Assembly (NCBI RefSeq): GCF_017086365.1
Contig: NZ_CP070969.1
Span: 3,658,001 to 3,722,000, forward strand
Length of the DNA stretch: 64,000 nt
Source of the DNA: Paenibacillus tianjinensis
Lineage (GTDB): Bacteria; Bacillota; Bacilli; Paenibacillales; Paenibacillaceae
Reading direction: 5' to 3'
A model generated the notes under the pieces. The model had not been told where the DNA came from. It made no database searches and was given only the letters and a program-made list of their open reading frames with translations. A program made the translations under genes and the position numbers. This document shows positions 26,716 to 36,404 of the stretch, one piece after another (position 1 is the first letter of the stretch; each line of letters opens with the position of its first letter).

Positions 26716-28112
26716 CAAGACCCTCCTGTTCCCAGCAGCACTCCACTGAGCTGTTCTTTGGTAGCCATTAGCAGATCATCGGGAACATTTTGTCCATTAG
26801 TCATATATGACAGCTTAAGCGGAAAATCATTTAAAACATTAAACAATGGGCCGTAGCTTCCGGTTTCATCCAGCTTGGTGAAAATAACTTTGTCGAGCTG
26901 ATAACGTCCAAAATGCTCTACAATCATTTTCATATCACGGCTTTTTGAAGTCATGCTTAATACCAGGAAGGTCTCACTTTTCAGCTCTTTAGCCAGCAGA
27001 CTTTGCAGTTCGGCGACCAGCATTTCATTACGGTAATTGCGGCCTGCCGTATCCATTAACACCAGATCGCAGCTTTCTAAGCGAAATAGCGCTCTCTGTA
27101 AATCTCCAGGCGACTGTACAACCTCGAGAGGAATATTCAAAATGGCGGCATAGGTCCGAAGCTGCTCAACCGCTGAGATCCGATAGGTGTCAGAGGTGAT
27201 TAACCCCACCTTCCTGCCTTGCTTGAACAATTGCTCTGCGGCCAGTTTGGCGATTGTGGTCGTCTTACCAACGCCGGTAGGGCCAGCGATGTAAACAATT
27301 CGCGTATCCGGTGCAATTCCGGTAGAAATCCTTCCGGCAAGGAATCCGTTCACCTGTTCTTTTAACATTTCATCAAAGTGTTCCGACGTCCAAGTCCGTC
27401 CTTCGTCATTCCAGCGGTCAAAAACATTACCGATCCATTCATCAATGAGCACAGCATCCGTGTCCTGTTCGATTAACCTGCGCTTAAACTCATCGAGAAT
27501 CTCAGGCAATTCAACTCCGCTTGAGGAGAAGCGGGCAATCCGCTCCATCCAATGCTTCATATCCCTGATCTCCCGCAGCACATCGCTTTCCAGCATTCCG
27601 GGAACCGGCTGTTCCAGATCCGTATTAAGTTTATCGTAGAGGGCCGATAGTGAGGCGCTTTCTTCCTTTAGAGGTGCAGCCGGCCGGGTATCAGCCGGCT
27701 TGATCTCTGTTAGCCCGGTTGGCTCCTCATCCTGATCAAGAGGCGGAAGAACAGCTACAGCCCCCCTGCCCTCCTGCGCTTCAGTTAATGCAGCAGCAAT
27801 CTCTGCAAAGGACTCGGCAGCCCGTTCTTTAAGCGGCATCTGTGACGCAGAGGCTGCTTTTTGATAAGCCTGCGGTACTGCGCTCCTAGGAATATTTACC
27901 GGTGGTGCTGTTGTGGTATTACTCGGAACAGCTGGCTTCCGTGTTTCCTCAACTGCTGCTACCACTTCAATCTTCTTTTTTTGGAACATTCCCATAAATC
28001 CGCCGATTTTAATCTCTTTGGTGCTTAGGATGACGGCATCGCTTCCCAGCTCGCTGCGGATGGAATGCATCGCGTCTGGCATCGTATCGACCACATAACG
28101 CTTCACTCTCAT
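26715..28112 (-). CDS. flhF: Flagellar SRP-type GTPase FlhF
   Basis: 465 residues. Third SRP GTPase, placing flagella and recruiting early parts. N-terminal B domain to about residue 170, N domain about 175-265, G domain with P-loop GPTGVGKTT (277-285), TSDTYRISAVEQLRTYA, VLMDTAGRNYRNE and the guanine-specificity motif TKLDETGSYG. The ATG overlaps the flhA stop (ATGA), and the stop overlaps flhG. Confidence 0.97.
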   Translation of the reverse strand: MRVKRYVVDTMPDAMHSIRSELGSDAVILSTKEIKIGGFMGMFQKKKIEVVAAVEETRKPAVPSNTTTAPPVNIPRSAVPQAYQKAASASQMPLKERAAESFAEIAAALTEAQEGRGAVAVLPPLDQDEEPTGLTEIKPADTRPAAPLKEESASLSALYDKLNTDLEQPVPGMLESDVLREIRDMKHWMERIARFSSSGVELPEILDEFKRRLIEQDTDAVLIDEWIGNVFDRWNDEGRTWTSEHFDEMLKEQVNGFLAGRISTGIAPDTRIVYIAGPTGVGKTTTIAKLAAEQLFKQGRKVGLITSDTYRISAVEQLRTYAAILNIPLEVVQSPGDLQRALFRLESCDLVLMDTAGRNYRNEMLVAELQSLLAKELKSETFLVLSMTSKSRDMKMIVEHFGRYQLDKVIFTKLDETGSYGPLFNVLNDFPLKLSYMTNGQNVPDDLLMATKEQLSGVLLGTGGS

Positions 28113-30142
28113 AAGTTCACCACCCCAACGCTTTGAATTTCAATATTAGGCTCCAGCTCGCTATAAGATAATACCGGAATATCCTGCATCGTCCGTTCAA
28201 TGACCTGCCGCAAATACATCCGGATGGTCGGGGATGTAAGCACAATCGGCTGCTGTCCGGACTGAAGCAGACGGTTAATCTGCTCCGTAAGACGTTGATA
28301 TACCGTTTGTGTCGAAACCGGATCGAGTGCAAGATAGCTTCCTTGCTCCGTCTGCTGAACACTTTCGGAAATCTTTTTCTCCAGATTAGGCCCGACTGTA
28401 ATGACCCGTAAAGTCTCTCCCGCCTGGGAAAATTGCTGGGTAATCTGCCTGGACAAGGACTGGCGTACATACTCGGTCAGAATATCCGGATCTTTAGTAT
28501 AGGTGCCATAGTCTGCCAGTGTCTCGAAGATCGTAACCAGGTCACGAATCGAGATTTTCTCACGCAGCAGCTTGCCAAGAACCTTTTGAATGTCGCCGAT
28601 GGCAAGTACTGAAGGAATAAGTTCATCAACCAGCACAGGATAATTCTCCCTGAGGTTGTCGACCAGCTGCTTCGTCTCCTGGCGTCCAAGCAGCTCATGA
28701 CCATGACGTTTGATCAGCTCTGTTAAGTGAGTAGCCACAACAGAAGGCGGATCTACTACGGTATAGCCGGATAACTCCGCCCGTTCTTTAACAGAATCAT
28801 CAATCCACAGTGCTGGCAGTCCAAACGACGGTTCCACCGTTTCTATGCCATTAATCGACTCATCATCATACCCGGGACTCATGGCAAGATAGTGATTAAG
28901 TAATAATTCACCGCCGCCGACGTTATTCCCTTTAATTTTGATGACATATTCATTCGGTTTTAGTTGAATATTGTCGCGAATACGTATAACAGGAACAACA
29001 AGTCCCATTTCCAGCGCACATTGACGCCTGATCATGATAATCCGGTCAAGTAAATCCCCGCCCTGACCTGTATCCGCCAGCGGAATCAGTCCATATCCAA
29101 ACTCGAACTCAATCGGATCAACTGTCAGTAAGTTGATTACACTTTCCGGACTGCGTACTTCTTCTATCTGCTTTTCTTCCACCAGCTGCTCCTCGGCAAT
29201 CAGCTTTTTATTAGCCTTTTGGCCCATGCTGTAAGCAGCATATGCCATAAGTCCTGCCAGCGGCAAAGTGGACATTACCGTAATTGGTGTGAAGAACCCG
29301 AGAAAAGCGATGGTTACAGCCACTATGTACAGCAGCTTCGGATAAGACAATAATTGACCAGTGAGATCTTCTGCGAGATTGCCTTCCGATGCTGCCCGTG
29401 TAACAATCAGACCAGAAGCAGTCGAAATGAGCAGGGCCGGAATCTGGCTGACCAGACCATCCCCAATTGTCAGTACGGAATAAGTCGATAGCGCATCCTG
29501 GAATGAAGAACCATGAACAGTCATTCCGATAATAAAACCGCCGATCAGGTTAATCAGCAGGATGATAATGCTGGCAATCGCGTCACCCTTGACGAATTTA
29601 CTTGCTCCATCCATGGCGCCGAAGAAGTCAGCTTCACGTTCAACATTACGGCGGCGTTCCCGCGCCTGTTGTTCATTGATCATTCCGGCGTTCAAATCTG
29701 CATCGATACTCATCTGCTTACCTGGCATCGCATCCAGTGTAAAGCGTGCACCTACCTCAGCAACACGCTCCGAACCCTTAGTAATTACGATGAACTGGAC
29801 AACGACCAGAATCAGAAACACAATGAATCCGATGGCAATTTGCCCTCTGGCGATCCAGCTACCGAAGGTTGCCACAACCTCACCGGCATGACCGTTCGAG
29901 AGAATCAATTTGGTAGTTGAGATATTAAGAGCAAGCCGGAATAAGGTCGTAATTAAGAGCAATGATGGAAATATTGAAAATTGCAGCGGGTCCTTCGTAT
30001 TCATTGCTACCAAAATAATGGTTAACGCTATCGAGATATTGACTATCAGCAGTACGTCCAGAAGCCACGCCGGGATAGGCAGAATCATCATAAGCACAAT
30101 ACCGATTACGCCCAGTAGAACTGTTAGATCTCTAGCTTTCAA
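28109..30142 (-). CDS. flhA: Flagellar export gate protein FlhA
   Basis: 677 residues. The largest gate component of the flagellar type III secretion system; it takes up the proton motive force and docks chaperone-substrate complexes. The N-terminal half has about eight membrane helices and the FHIPEP-family loop (FTLDAMPGKQMSIDADLN, ARERRRNVEREADFFGAMDG). The C-terminal half is the cytosolic docking domain. It starts with TTG at 30142, with GGGGGAGG upstream. Confidence 0.97.
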   Translation of the reverse strand: MKARDLTVLLGVIGIVLMMILPIPAWLLDVLLIVNISIALTIILVAMNTKDPLQFSIFPSLLLITTLFRLALNISTTKLILSNGHAGEVVATFGSWIARGQIAIGFIVFLILVVVQFIVITKGSERVAEVGARFTLDAMPGKQMSIDADLNAGMINEQQARERRRNVEREADFFGAMDGASKFVKGDAIASIIILLINLIGGFIIGMTVHGSSFQDALSTYSVLTIGDGLVSQIPALLISTASGLIVTRAASEGNLAEDLTGQLLSYPKLLYIVAVTIAFLGFFTPITVMSTLPLAGLMAYAAYSMGQKANKKLIAEEQLVEEKQIEEVRSPESVINLLTVDPIEFEFGYGLIPLADTGQGGDLLDRIIMIRRQCALEMGLVVPVIRIRDNIQLKPNEYVIKIKGNNVGGGELLLNHYLAMSPGYDDESINGIETVEPSFGLPALWIDDSVKERAELSGYTVVDPPSVVATHLTELIKRHGHELLGRQETKQLVDNLRENYPVLVDELIPSVLAIGDIQKVLGKLLREKISIRDLVTIFETLADYGTYTKDPDILTEYVRQSLSRQITQQFSQAGETLRVITVGPNLEKKISESVQQTEQGSYLALDPVSTQTVYQRLTEQINRLLQSGQQPIVLTSPTIRMYLRQVIERTMQDIPVLSYSELEPNIEIQSVGVVNL

Positions 30143-30162
30143 TGTCCTTTTCCTCCCCCGGG

Positions 30163-31257
30163 CTATTTCCTCTTGCCTTTAAGCTTATATACATAGGCCA
30201 GCACCTCGGCAACCGCCTGGAACAGATCTGCAGGAACCACATCACCGATCTCTGTCCTTTGGAATAATGCCCGTGCCAGCGGCTTATTCTCCATAGTCAT
30301 AACACCATGCTCCTTCGCCAGCTCTCTGATGCGGAGCGCCACATAATCCTGGCCTTTGGCAATAATCTGCGGAGCTTCCATTTGGGATCCATCATATTTC
30401 AGGGCAACTGCAAAGTGCGTTGGATTAGTAATGATTACGTCCGCTTTGGGGACTTCCTGCATCATCCGCTGCATAGCCATTCTGCGTTGGCGTTCCCTGA
30501 TTTTCCCCTTGATGATGGGATCGCCTTCCATCTTTTTGTATTCATCCTTAATTTCTTGTTTCGACATTTTCAGGCTTTTTTCATGTTCATACTTTTGGTA
30601 TATATAGTCGAGGACCGCCATGATGAAGAGTACAGCCCCAATTTTTATTCCAAGATTCATCGTCAGCTTGGCTACGAACCGGAATACACCTTCTGCATCA
30701 ATATGTGATAGAGAAGCGAAACTCTCTTTTTCACCCCAAAGAGTGCTATATACCAGATATGCGATTAACACCAGCTTAAAGATCGACTTAAGGAATTCCA
30801 CAAATGAACGCATGGAGAAAATATTTTTGAATCCTTTAATCGGGTTAATTTTACTGAACTTAGGTGTTATTCCTTCCCCGGTAGCCATAAATCCGACTTG
30901 GGCAAAATTCACAACCAATGCCAGCAAAAAAGTAATCCCCAGCAACGGGGCAAGCAGAATCAAAATTTGCAGACCATACTCGTTAAACATCTTTGAAACG
31001 TTCTCAGCAGTAACCTCCATCATCATACGATTCTGAAAAATGTCCAGAAAAAGCGACATGAACCGTTCTTTCATGAAGCCCCCGAAAATAGTAAGGCTGA
31101 GAAGTGCCGATAACAACACAACTGCGCCGGATATTTCAGCACTTTTGGCTACCTGCCCCTTCTTTCGGGCATCCTGCCGTTTCTTAGGAGTTGCTTTTTC
31201 AGTCTTATCTCCCCCGAAATGCTGAAGATCCAGTTTATAGCGTTTGGTGTTCGGCAT
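30163..31257 (-). CDS. flhB: Flagellar export switch protein FlhB
   Basis: 364 residues. Controls the switch from rod/hook to filament export. Four membrane helices lie in the first 220 residues; the cytosolic domain contains the self-cleaving NPTH at 278-281 (IITNPTHFAVALKY). ATG at 31257, with GGGAGAG upstream, is preferred over 31272. A second, cytosolic-domain-only homologue lies at 62474-62779. Confidence 0.97.
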   Translation of the reverse strand: MPNTKRYKLDLQHFGGDKTEKATPKKRQDARKKGQVAKSAEISGAVVLLSALLSLTIFGGFMKERFMSLFLDIFQNRMMMEVTAENVSKMFNEYGLQILILLAPLLGITFLLALVVNFAQVGFMATGEGITPKFSKINPIKGFKNIFSMRSFVEFLKSIFKLVLIAYLVYSTLWGEKESFASLSHIDAEGVFRFVAKLTMNLGIKIGAVLFIMAVLDYIYQKYEHEKSLKMSKQEIKDEYKKMEGDPIIKGKIRERQRRMAMQRMMQEVPKADVIITNPTHFAVALKYDGSQMEAPQIIAKGQDYVALRIRELAKEHGVMTMENKPLARALFQRTEIGDVVPADLFQAVAEVLAYVYKLKGKRK

Positions 31258-31279
31258 GTTACTCTCTCCCAACAGCCAT

Positions 31280-32074
31280 CTAAGGGCTTTTCCCGATAAG
31301 ATTCAATAGATTTTGCATAGACTCAAACATAATGTCGAAGAGATTCTGGAACAGAACGGCCAGACCCGGCATCAACAATACGAGCAGTGCAAGACCTATA
31401 ATGATTTTGAGTGGAACCCCGATGACAAATACATTATACTGCGGGGCGGTTCTCGCCAGAAATGCCAGACCCACATCGGTAAGAAACAATGCGGCCACGA
31501 GCGGCGCCGACATTTGAAAGGCCAGCGTAAAGGATTGGGCGAACGTACGGACTAGAAAATCCGAAAGGCTGCCATCCTGCATTTTGACCAAAATATCATT
31601 GTTGAGTGGCACCCATTTATAACTGTAGATGATTGCATTCAGCAGATAATGATGGCCGTTCATCGTTAAAAACATCAACAGAGCGATCATATACTTGAAG
31701 TTGCCGATAATAGGAGCAGAAGCGCCAGTCATCGGATCAATAACGTTCGCGATCCCGAAGCCGATTTGTATGTCGATAAAAGAGCCCGCTGTCTGAATCG
31801 TCATGAACATCAGGTAAGCAATAAAGCCAAGCAGTAATCCTATTAGCACTTCTCTTATAATCAGTAAAATAAAAGTAAGGTCCTGTGTAACAGCAATCCC
31901 CGTTCCCCCCGCACTAAAAACGACTAATGCGACAAAGAAGGACAGTCCGATCTTGAACGTTGTCGGTACGCTTTGCGAAGAGAATACAGGAACTACAACA
32001 AAAAAGGAGGTAATTCGACAAAAAATTAACAAAAAGACGGGAAAACTTTGCAGCAAGGTCTCCATATCCATCAT
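31280..32074 (-). CDS. fliR: Flagellar export gate protein FliR
   Basis: About 264 residues with six hydrophobic segments; part of the FliPQR export channel. Typical stretches are FCRITSFFVVVPVFSSQSVP and IGFGIANVIDPMTGASAPII. The frame is open to 32152, but that would run through fliQ; ATG codons at 32074, 32071 and 32065 lie just after the fliQ stop, and the exact one is uncertain. Confidence 0.95.
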   Translation of the reverse strand: MMDMETLLQSFPVFLLIFCRITSFFVVVPVFSSQSVPTTFKIGLSFFVALVVFSAGGTGIAVTQDLTFILLIIREVLIGLLLGFIAYLMFMTIQTAGSFIDIQIGFGIANVIDPMTGASAPIIGNFKYMIALLMFLTMNGHHYLLNAIIYSYKWVPLNNDILVKMQDGSLSDFLVRTFAQSFTLAFQMSAPLVAALFLTDVGLAFLARTAPQYNVFVIGVPLKIIIGLALLVLLMPGLAVLFQNLFDIMFESMQNLLNLIGKSP

Positions 32075-32075
32075 C

Positions 32076-32345
32076 TTAACCGATATACATATAGAGACTG
32101 CCCAAAATTTGGCTGGTGAAGTCCACCAGTTTGGTGATAATCCAAGGTCCAAACAGTAGTAAGGCTAGCAATACGGCAACAATTTTCGGAACGAATGCCA
32201 AGGTTTGTTCCTGAATCTGTGTTGTTGCCTGAAATATACTGACTATTAGTCCTACCACCAGACCAAGAATCAGCATGGGGGCGCTCGTTTCCAGCACCAA
32301 ATATACGGCTTGGCCCGCTAGACCGATAATAAACTCCGTATTCAT
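32076..32345 (-). CDS. fliQ: Flagellar export gate protein FliQ
   Basis: 89 residues with two membrane helices, the normal size. The sequence LILGLVVGLIVSIFQATTQI and QEQTLAFVPKIVAVLLALLL is typical. It forms the export channel with FliP and FliR. It is followed by fliR after one base. Confidence 0.96.
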   Translation of the reverse strand: MNTEFIIGLAGQAVYLVLETSAPMLILGLVVGLIVSIFQATTQIQEQTLAFVPKIVAVLLALLLFGPWIITKLVDFTSQILGSLYMYIG

Positions 32346-32367
32346 CCCTCAAGCCTCCTCTTTAGCG

Positions 32368-33135
32368 TCAGGTGTTAAAACTTAGCAGTAGTGATTTAAC
32401 GACTAAGTACCAGCCGTCTACCAGTACAAAGAGCATTATTTTGAAAGGCAATGAGATCATAACCGGGGGCAGCATCATCATCCCCATGGCCATCAGTGTA
32501 CTTGATACAACAATATCAATAATCAGAAAGGGAATAAAAATCATAAAACCCATTGTAAAGGCTTTTTTCATTTCCCCGATTGCAAAGGCCGGAACCATCA
32601 CCGTAAGCGGTATGTCGCTGTAAGTAGCAGGTTTGACTGATGCATTATTGCCGGTGTAATTCATAAACAGCAGCAGATCTTTGGTGTTTGTCTGCTTGAA
32701 CATAAATTCCTTCATGGGATCGGCTGCTTTGGCAAGCGCCTCGGACTGGGTAAGTGTCCCCTTCATGTACGGCTGCAGTGCCTGCTCATTCACCTGTGTA
32801 AGCGTAGGTGTCATGATGAATAAGGTGAGGAACAAGGCAAGTCCCACCAGCACCTGGTTCGGGGGCATTTGCTGCGTTCCCAGCGAAGTTCTGACAAACC
32901 CCAGCACGATGACGATCCGTGTAAAGCTGGTCATAAGTACTAAAAAAGACGGGGCCACACTCAGTACCGTCACAAGGAGCAGTATCGAGATGGAACTGGT
33001 CCCTCCGCCGGTTGAACCGTCATTCTCGCCGACCTGAATATTGATATTCGGAATAGGATCAGCGTGAATCGGATGCAAGAGCAGAACACTAAACATACCA
33101 AGCAACAGAAAAGAAAGAATCAGCTTTTTTTTCAT
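32368..33135 (-). CDS. fliP: Flagellar export gate protein FliP
   Basis: 255 residues. Starts with a cleavable signal peptide (KKKLILSFLLLGMFSVLLL, then HPIHA), followed by four membrane helices. ILLLVTVLSVAPSFLVLMTS, TRIVIVLGFVRTSLGTQQ and PNQVLVGLALFLTLFIMTPT are family signatures. Core of the FliPQR channel. Its ATG overlaps the fliO stop. Confidence 0.97.
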   Translation of the reverse strand: MKKKLILSFLLLGMFSVLLLHPIHADPIPNINIQVGENDGSTGGGTSSISILLLVTVLSVAPSFLVLMTSFTRIVIVLGFVRTSLGTQQMPPNQVLVGLALFLTLFIMTPTLTQVNEQALQPYMKGTLTQSEALAKAADPMKEFMFKQTNTKDLLLFMNYTGNNASVKPATYSDIPLTVMVPAFAIGEMKKAFTMGFMIFIPFLIIDIVVSSTLMAMGMMMLPPVMISLPFKIMLFVLVDGWYLVVKSLLLSFNT

Positions 33136-33659
33136 AAATCCCTCGACTCATCCTTAAGACCATCATCCCGGAGAAGCTCTTCCAGTTTCTCTTTACGCTC
33201 AGGTGCTAGCGCAAGCTTGGATTGCAAAGTCTCATAAAAAGAGGATGTTTCGTTAAGTTCGATTTCCTGAGAAGGTATCTCTCCGCGCACCTTGGCTTTG
33301 ATCTTAGCTATAAGCGGTAATAGAAAATTATTCTGTCCTGAAGCTTGATCCTCAAACCGAGATATAATAAGTGCTACTTCAGCAGGGTCAGTGATTTTAT
33401 CCAGAATCGATATATTCTCACCAACCCCGATCAAGTAGAGGCTGTCGCCGATTTCAACAATCTGCACAGATTTATTGGGCCCCAATCCGAGCGCACCAAG
33501 CGTACGGATCGACTGCCCACTCATTAACGTCTGATTGCGGCGCCCTAGGAACCGGATCAGCAGTACTATGAGGATGATAATGATAGCTAGGACAAAAATA
33601 ACTTTCAGTAAACTCAGCAGGGGACTACTATCTCCGAGCGTTCCGGAAGCGGATAACAT
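33132..33659 (-). CDS. fliO: Flagellar biosynthesis protein FliO (YlxZ/FliZ)
   Basis: 175 residues. An N-terminal membrane helix (VIFVLAIIIILIVLLIRFLG) is followed by the small FliO domain (IRTLGALGLGPNKSVQIVEI, DSLYLIGVGENISIL) and a charged tail. FliO helps assemble the FliP ring. The ribosome binding site is weak. It is directly upstream of fliP with an ATGA overlap. Confidence 0.9.
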   Translation of the reverse strand: MLSASGTLGDSSPLLSLLKVIFVLAIIIILIVLLIRFLGRRNQTLMSGQSIRTLGALGLGPNKSVQIVEIGDSLYLIGVGENISILDKITDPAEVALIISRFEDQASGQNNFLLPLIAKIKAKVRGEIPSQEIELNETSSFYETLQSKLALAPERKEKLEELLRDDGLKDESRDL

Positions 33660-33668
33660 GCCTCTTGC

Positions 33669-34034
33669 CTAGACGCCCAGCGTTTTGTTAATAGCTTCGA
33701 TAACACGGTCTGCCTGGAAAGGCTTCACAATGAAATCTTTGGCACCTGCTTGAATAGCGTCAATTACCATAGCCTGCTGACCCATGGCTGAACACATGAT
33801 GACTTTGGCGTTGGCATCCACTTTTTTAATTTCTTTAAGGGCGGCGATTCCGTCCATTTCAGGCATGGTAATATCCATCGTGATCAAATCCGGACGCAGC
33901 TCCTTAAACTTCTCAATAGCCTGCGAACCGTCCTGGGCTTCACCCACTACCTCGAATCCGTTTTTCGACAAAATGTCACGGATCATCATTCTCATAAATG
34001 CTGCATCGTCCACGATTAGAATTCGGTTAGCCAT
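33669..34034 (-). CDS. cheY: Chemotaxis response regulator CheY
   Basis: 121 residues, a lone receiver domain. Phosphorylated CheY binds the motor switch. MANRILIVDDAAFMRMMIRD carries the acidic pair; the phospho-acceptor is D54 (LITMDITMPEMDG), with the conserved Lys near 104 (FIVKPFQADR). ATG at 34034 with GGGAGG upstream; the frame continues to 34088 but would overlap fliY. Confidence 0.96.
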   Translation of the reverse strand: MANRILIVDDAAFMRMMIRDILSKNGFEVVGEAQDGSQAIEKFKELRPDLITMDITMPEMDGIAALKEIKKVDANAKVIMCSAMGQQAMVIDAIQAGAKDFIVKPFQADRVIEAINKTLGV

Positions 34035-34060
34035 TTTTAAAAAATCCTCCCTAAGTATGC

Positions 34061-35377
34061 TTATTGTAATTTTTGAATTCGGTCCCACTGGCTGACGATA
34101 TCCGTAACGCGAACTCCGAAGTTTTCATCGATAACCACGACTTCCCCTTTGGCGATCAGCTTGTTGTTAACCAGAATGTCAACTGGCTCACCCGCCAGCT
34201 TGTCCAGCTCGATAATCGAACCTTGTGACATTTCTAAAATATCTTTTATCTGCTTCTGGGTCCTTCCTAATTCTACGGTTACTCTCAGTGGTATGTCCAT
34301 CAATAAATTTAAATTGTTTTCATCAATGTTGCCAAAAGCTCCAGCACTCAGGTTAGCAAACTGTACAGGCTGTACATTCACATTGCGATTTGGAGGCGGA
34401 GACTGCGGTGGAGTCTGCGGCGGAGTCTGCGCATATGGCATTCCCTGCGGCGGCATTCCATAAGGCGGCATACCGGGCATGCCATAGGCAGGCATGCCGG
34501 CTGGAGGATAATAATAGCCTCCTTCCATCCCCGGGTAAGGGGGCATCCCCTGCGGCGGATATTGCGGCGGATAACCGCCTGGCTGAGGCGGAGCCTGCTG
34601 TGCAGGAGGAGCTGCCGGGGCAGGCTGCTCTGGAGCAGATGGTGCCGCTGCAGGCGCTTCAGTCTGCGTTGCAGCCGTCTCCGTGTCTGCCTGGCTGACA
34701 TCTCCGATGAGCATCGTAACCATATCTTTGGCAAACTGGACTGGCAAGAGCTGCATGATCGTAGAATCTATCAGCTCTCCAATTTTCAGTCGGAATGAGA
34801 TTTGTATCAGGGTTTCATCATTCGGAAGGCTGCCTACACCTTCACCACTGGACATATTTAGAATATCGATACCAGGGGGTGAGATATTGACAAACCGGTT
34901 GAAGATCGTAGACATGGAGGTAGCGGATGAGCCCATCATTTGATTCATCGCTTCCTGCACGGCGCTGATATGAATTTCATTCAGCTCTTCGTCCTTAGGA
35001 TCGCCTTCACCGCCAAGCATTAAATCGGCGATAACCTGAGCATCCCTAATCTTGATTACCAGGGAATTAATCCCCTGAAAACCGTCTACGTACTGTACGT
35101 GTACTGCTACGTGCGGTTTAGGAAAAGCCTCCTCAAATTCGCCGCGGGTAATAATCGATACCTTAGGGGTAGTTATATCTACCTTCTTGCCAAGCAACGT
35201 GGAAAGTGCTGTTGCTGCACTGCCAAATGTAATATTACCGATTTCTCCTAAGGCATCCTGCTCAAACGGGGTTAAGAAGTCCTCTACCGTCTTCTCCTGT
35301 GGGGCCAAGGATCCTTCCGCAGATTGTCTGAGAAGAGCATCGATTTCTTCCTGGGATAAATAATCTTTACTCGTCAA
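34061..35377 (-). CDS. fliY: Flagellar switch protein and CheY-P phosphatase FliY
   Basis: About 438 residues. Parts in order: an N-terminal CheY-P-binding peptide (LSQEEIDALLRQ) like FliM; two CheC-like active-site helices (EQDALGEIGNITFGSAATAL, EIHISAVQEAMNQMMGSS); a long Pro/Gly/Gln/Met/Tyr-rich linker at about 245-335; and a C-terminal FliN domain (IPLRVTVELGRTQKQIKDIL). It is thus the FliN ring component and a phosphatase. The best start is a TTG at 35377, nine bases after GGAG, overlapping the end of fliM. Confidence 0.96.
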   Translation of the reverse strand: MTSKDYLSQEEIDALLRQSAEGSLAPQEKTVEDFLTPFEQDALGEIGNITFGSAATALSTLLGKKVDITTPKVSIITRGEFEEAFPKPHVAVHVQYVDGFQGINSLVIKIRDAQVIADLMLGGEGDPKDEELNEIHISAVQEAMNQMMGSSATSMSTIFNRFVNISPPGIDILNMSSGEGVGSLPNDETLIQISFRLKIGELIDSTIMQLLPVQFAKDMVTMLIGDVSQADTETAATQTEAPAAAPSAPEQPAPAAPPAQQAPPQPGGYPPQYPPQGMPPYPGMEGGYYYPPAGMPAYGMPGMPPYGMPPQGMPYAQTPPQTPPQSPPPNRNVNVQPVQFANLSAGAFGNIDENNLNLLMDIPLRVTVELGRTQKQIKDILEMSQGSIIELDKLAGEPVDILVNNKLIAKGEVVVIDENFGVRVTDIVSQWDRIQKLQ

Positions 35378-36365
35378 ACTCTTCAACTCCTTCACTGACA
35401 ATCTCGTCTATTTGCACAGCCACACGATCTTTTATCATCCCTGGACTTCCGACAAATTTCAGCTTGTCCCCTACCTTGATTGACAATCCGGTATCGACAG
35501 TCTTGTTGAGAGATATTACGTCGCCGACGCTAAGCCCGAGAAATTCAGCAATGGATAACCTCGATTCGCCTAGCTCTGCCACAATTGGCAACTGTGCCCT
35601 ATTAACTCTAGATCTAATAGCTTCTAACTCAACCTCATCGCGAACCTTTTTCTCAGATACAAACCATTGATGCACGGATAGCCTTGTCATGATCGGCTCG
35701 AGAACAACGTGAGGTATACAAAGATTGATCATCCCGGTCGTATCGCCAATTTTGGTGCTTAATGAAATCAAGGCAATAGTCTCATTTGGTGACACAATCT
35801 GCATAAACTGCGGATTGGTCTCCAAGGCTTCCATCCGGGGATTAATGTCCAGCACGGTCTTCCAAGCTTCCTGCAGACTTTCAAAACATCTGCTGAAGAT
35901 CCTCTCCATAATGGTTGTTTCTATTTCGGTCAGTGCACTGATTTTGCTCGGGGCAGTTCCAAAGCCTCCAAGCATTCTGTCCAGCATAGCAAAGGCAATG
36001 TTCGGATGCACTTCCATAACCATCCGGCCTTCAAGCGGTTCGGCTTCAAAAATATTCAATATCGTCATCTTCGGAATGGAGCGGATAAACTCATCATAAG
36101 GGAGCTGCTCTACTTGAACGACATTTATCTGCACGAAGGTGCGCAATTGGGCCGAAAAGTACGTCGTAAGATAGCGGGCAAAGTTATCATGAATCCGCGT
36201 AAGGCTGCGGATATGATCCTTAGAGAAACGTACGGCCCGTTTGAAATCATAGGAGCGGATTTTTTTCTGGGTTTCTTCTTTTTTAAGGTCGTCGGCATCC
36301 ATTTCACCGGAAGAAAGCGCAGCAAGCAGAGCATCAATTTCGTTTTGTGATAGTACATCAACCAA
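35367..36365 (-). CDS. fliM: Flagellar motor switch protein FliM
   Basis: About 332 residues. The N-terminal CheY-P-binding peptide VLSQNEIDALL, a middle domain (LGGFGTAPSKISALTEIE) and a C-terminal SpoA/FliN-like domain (LGLSVGDVISLNKTVD) are seen. The TTG at 36365, just after GGGGGGGTGAT, gives the family N-terminus (M)VDVLSQNEIDALL; an upstream GTG at 36374 lies inside the ribosome binding site. Confidence 0.96.
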   Translation of the reverse strand: MVDVLSQNEIDALLAALSSGEMDADDLKKEETQKKIRSYDFKRAVRFSKDHIRSLTRIHDNFARYLTTYFSAQLRTFVQINVVQVEQLPYDEFIRSIPKMTILNIFEAEPLEGRMVMEVHPNIAFAMLDRMLGGFGTAPSKISALTEIETTIMERIFSRCFESLQEAWKTVLDINPRMEALETNPQFMQIVSPNETIALISLSTKIGDTTGMINLCIPHVVLEPIMTRLSVHQWFVSEKKVRDEVELEAIRSRVNRAQLPIVAELGESRLSIAEFLGLSVGDVISLNKTVDTGLSIKVGDKLKFVGSPGMIKDRVAVQIDEIVSEGVEEFDE

Positions 36366-36404
36366 TTTTATCACCCCCCCAACAAGGAATTATCCTTACA
36401 GCAG

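Noticed and set aside
34390..34734. Frames opposite and alongside the FliY linker
   Set aside because: They are produced by the repetitive Pro/Gly/Gln codons of FliY and have no start signals.
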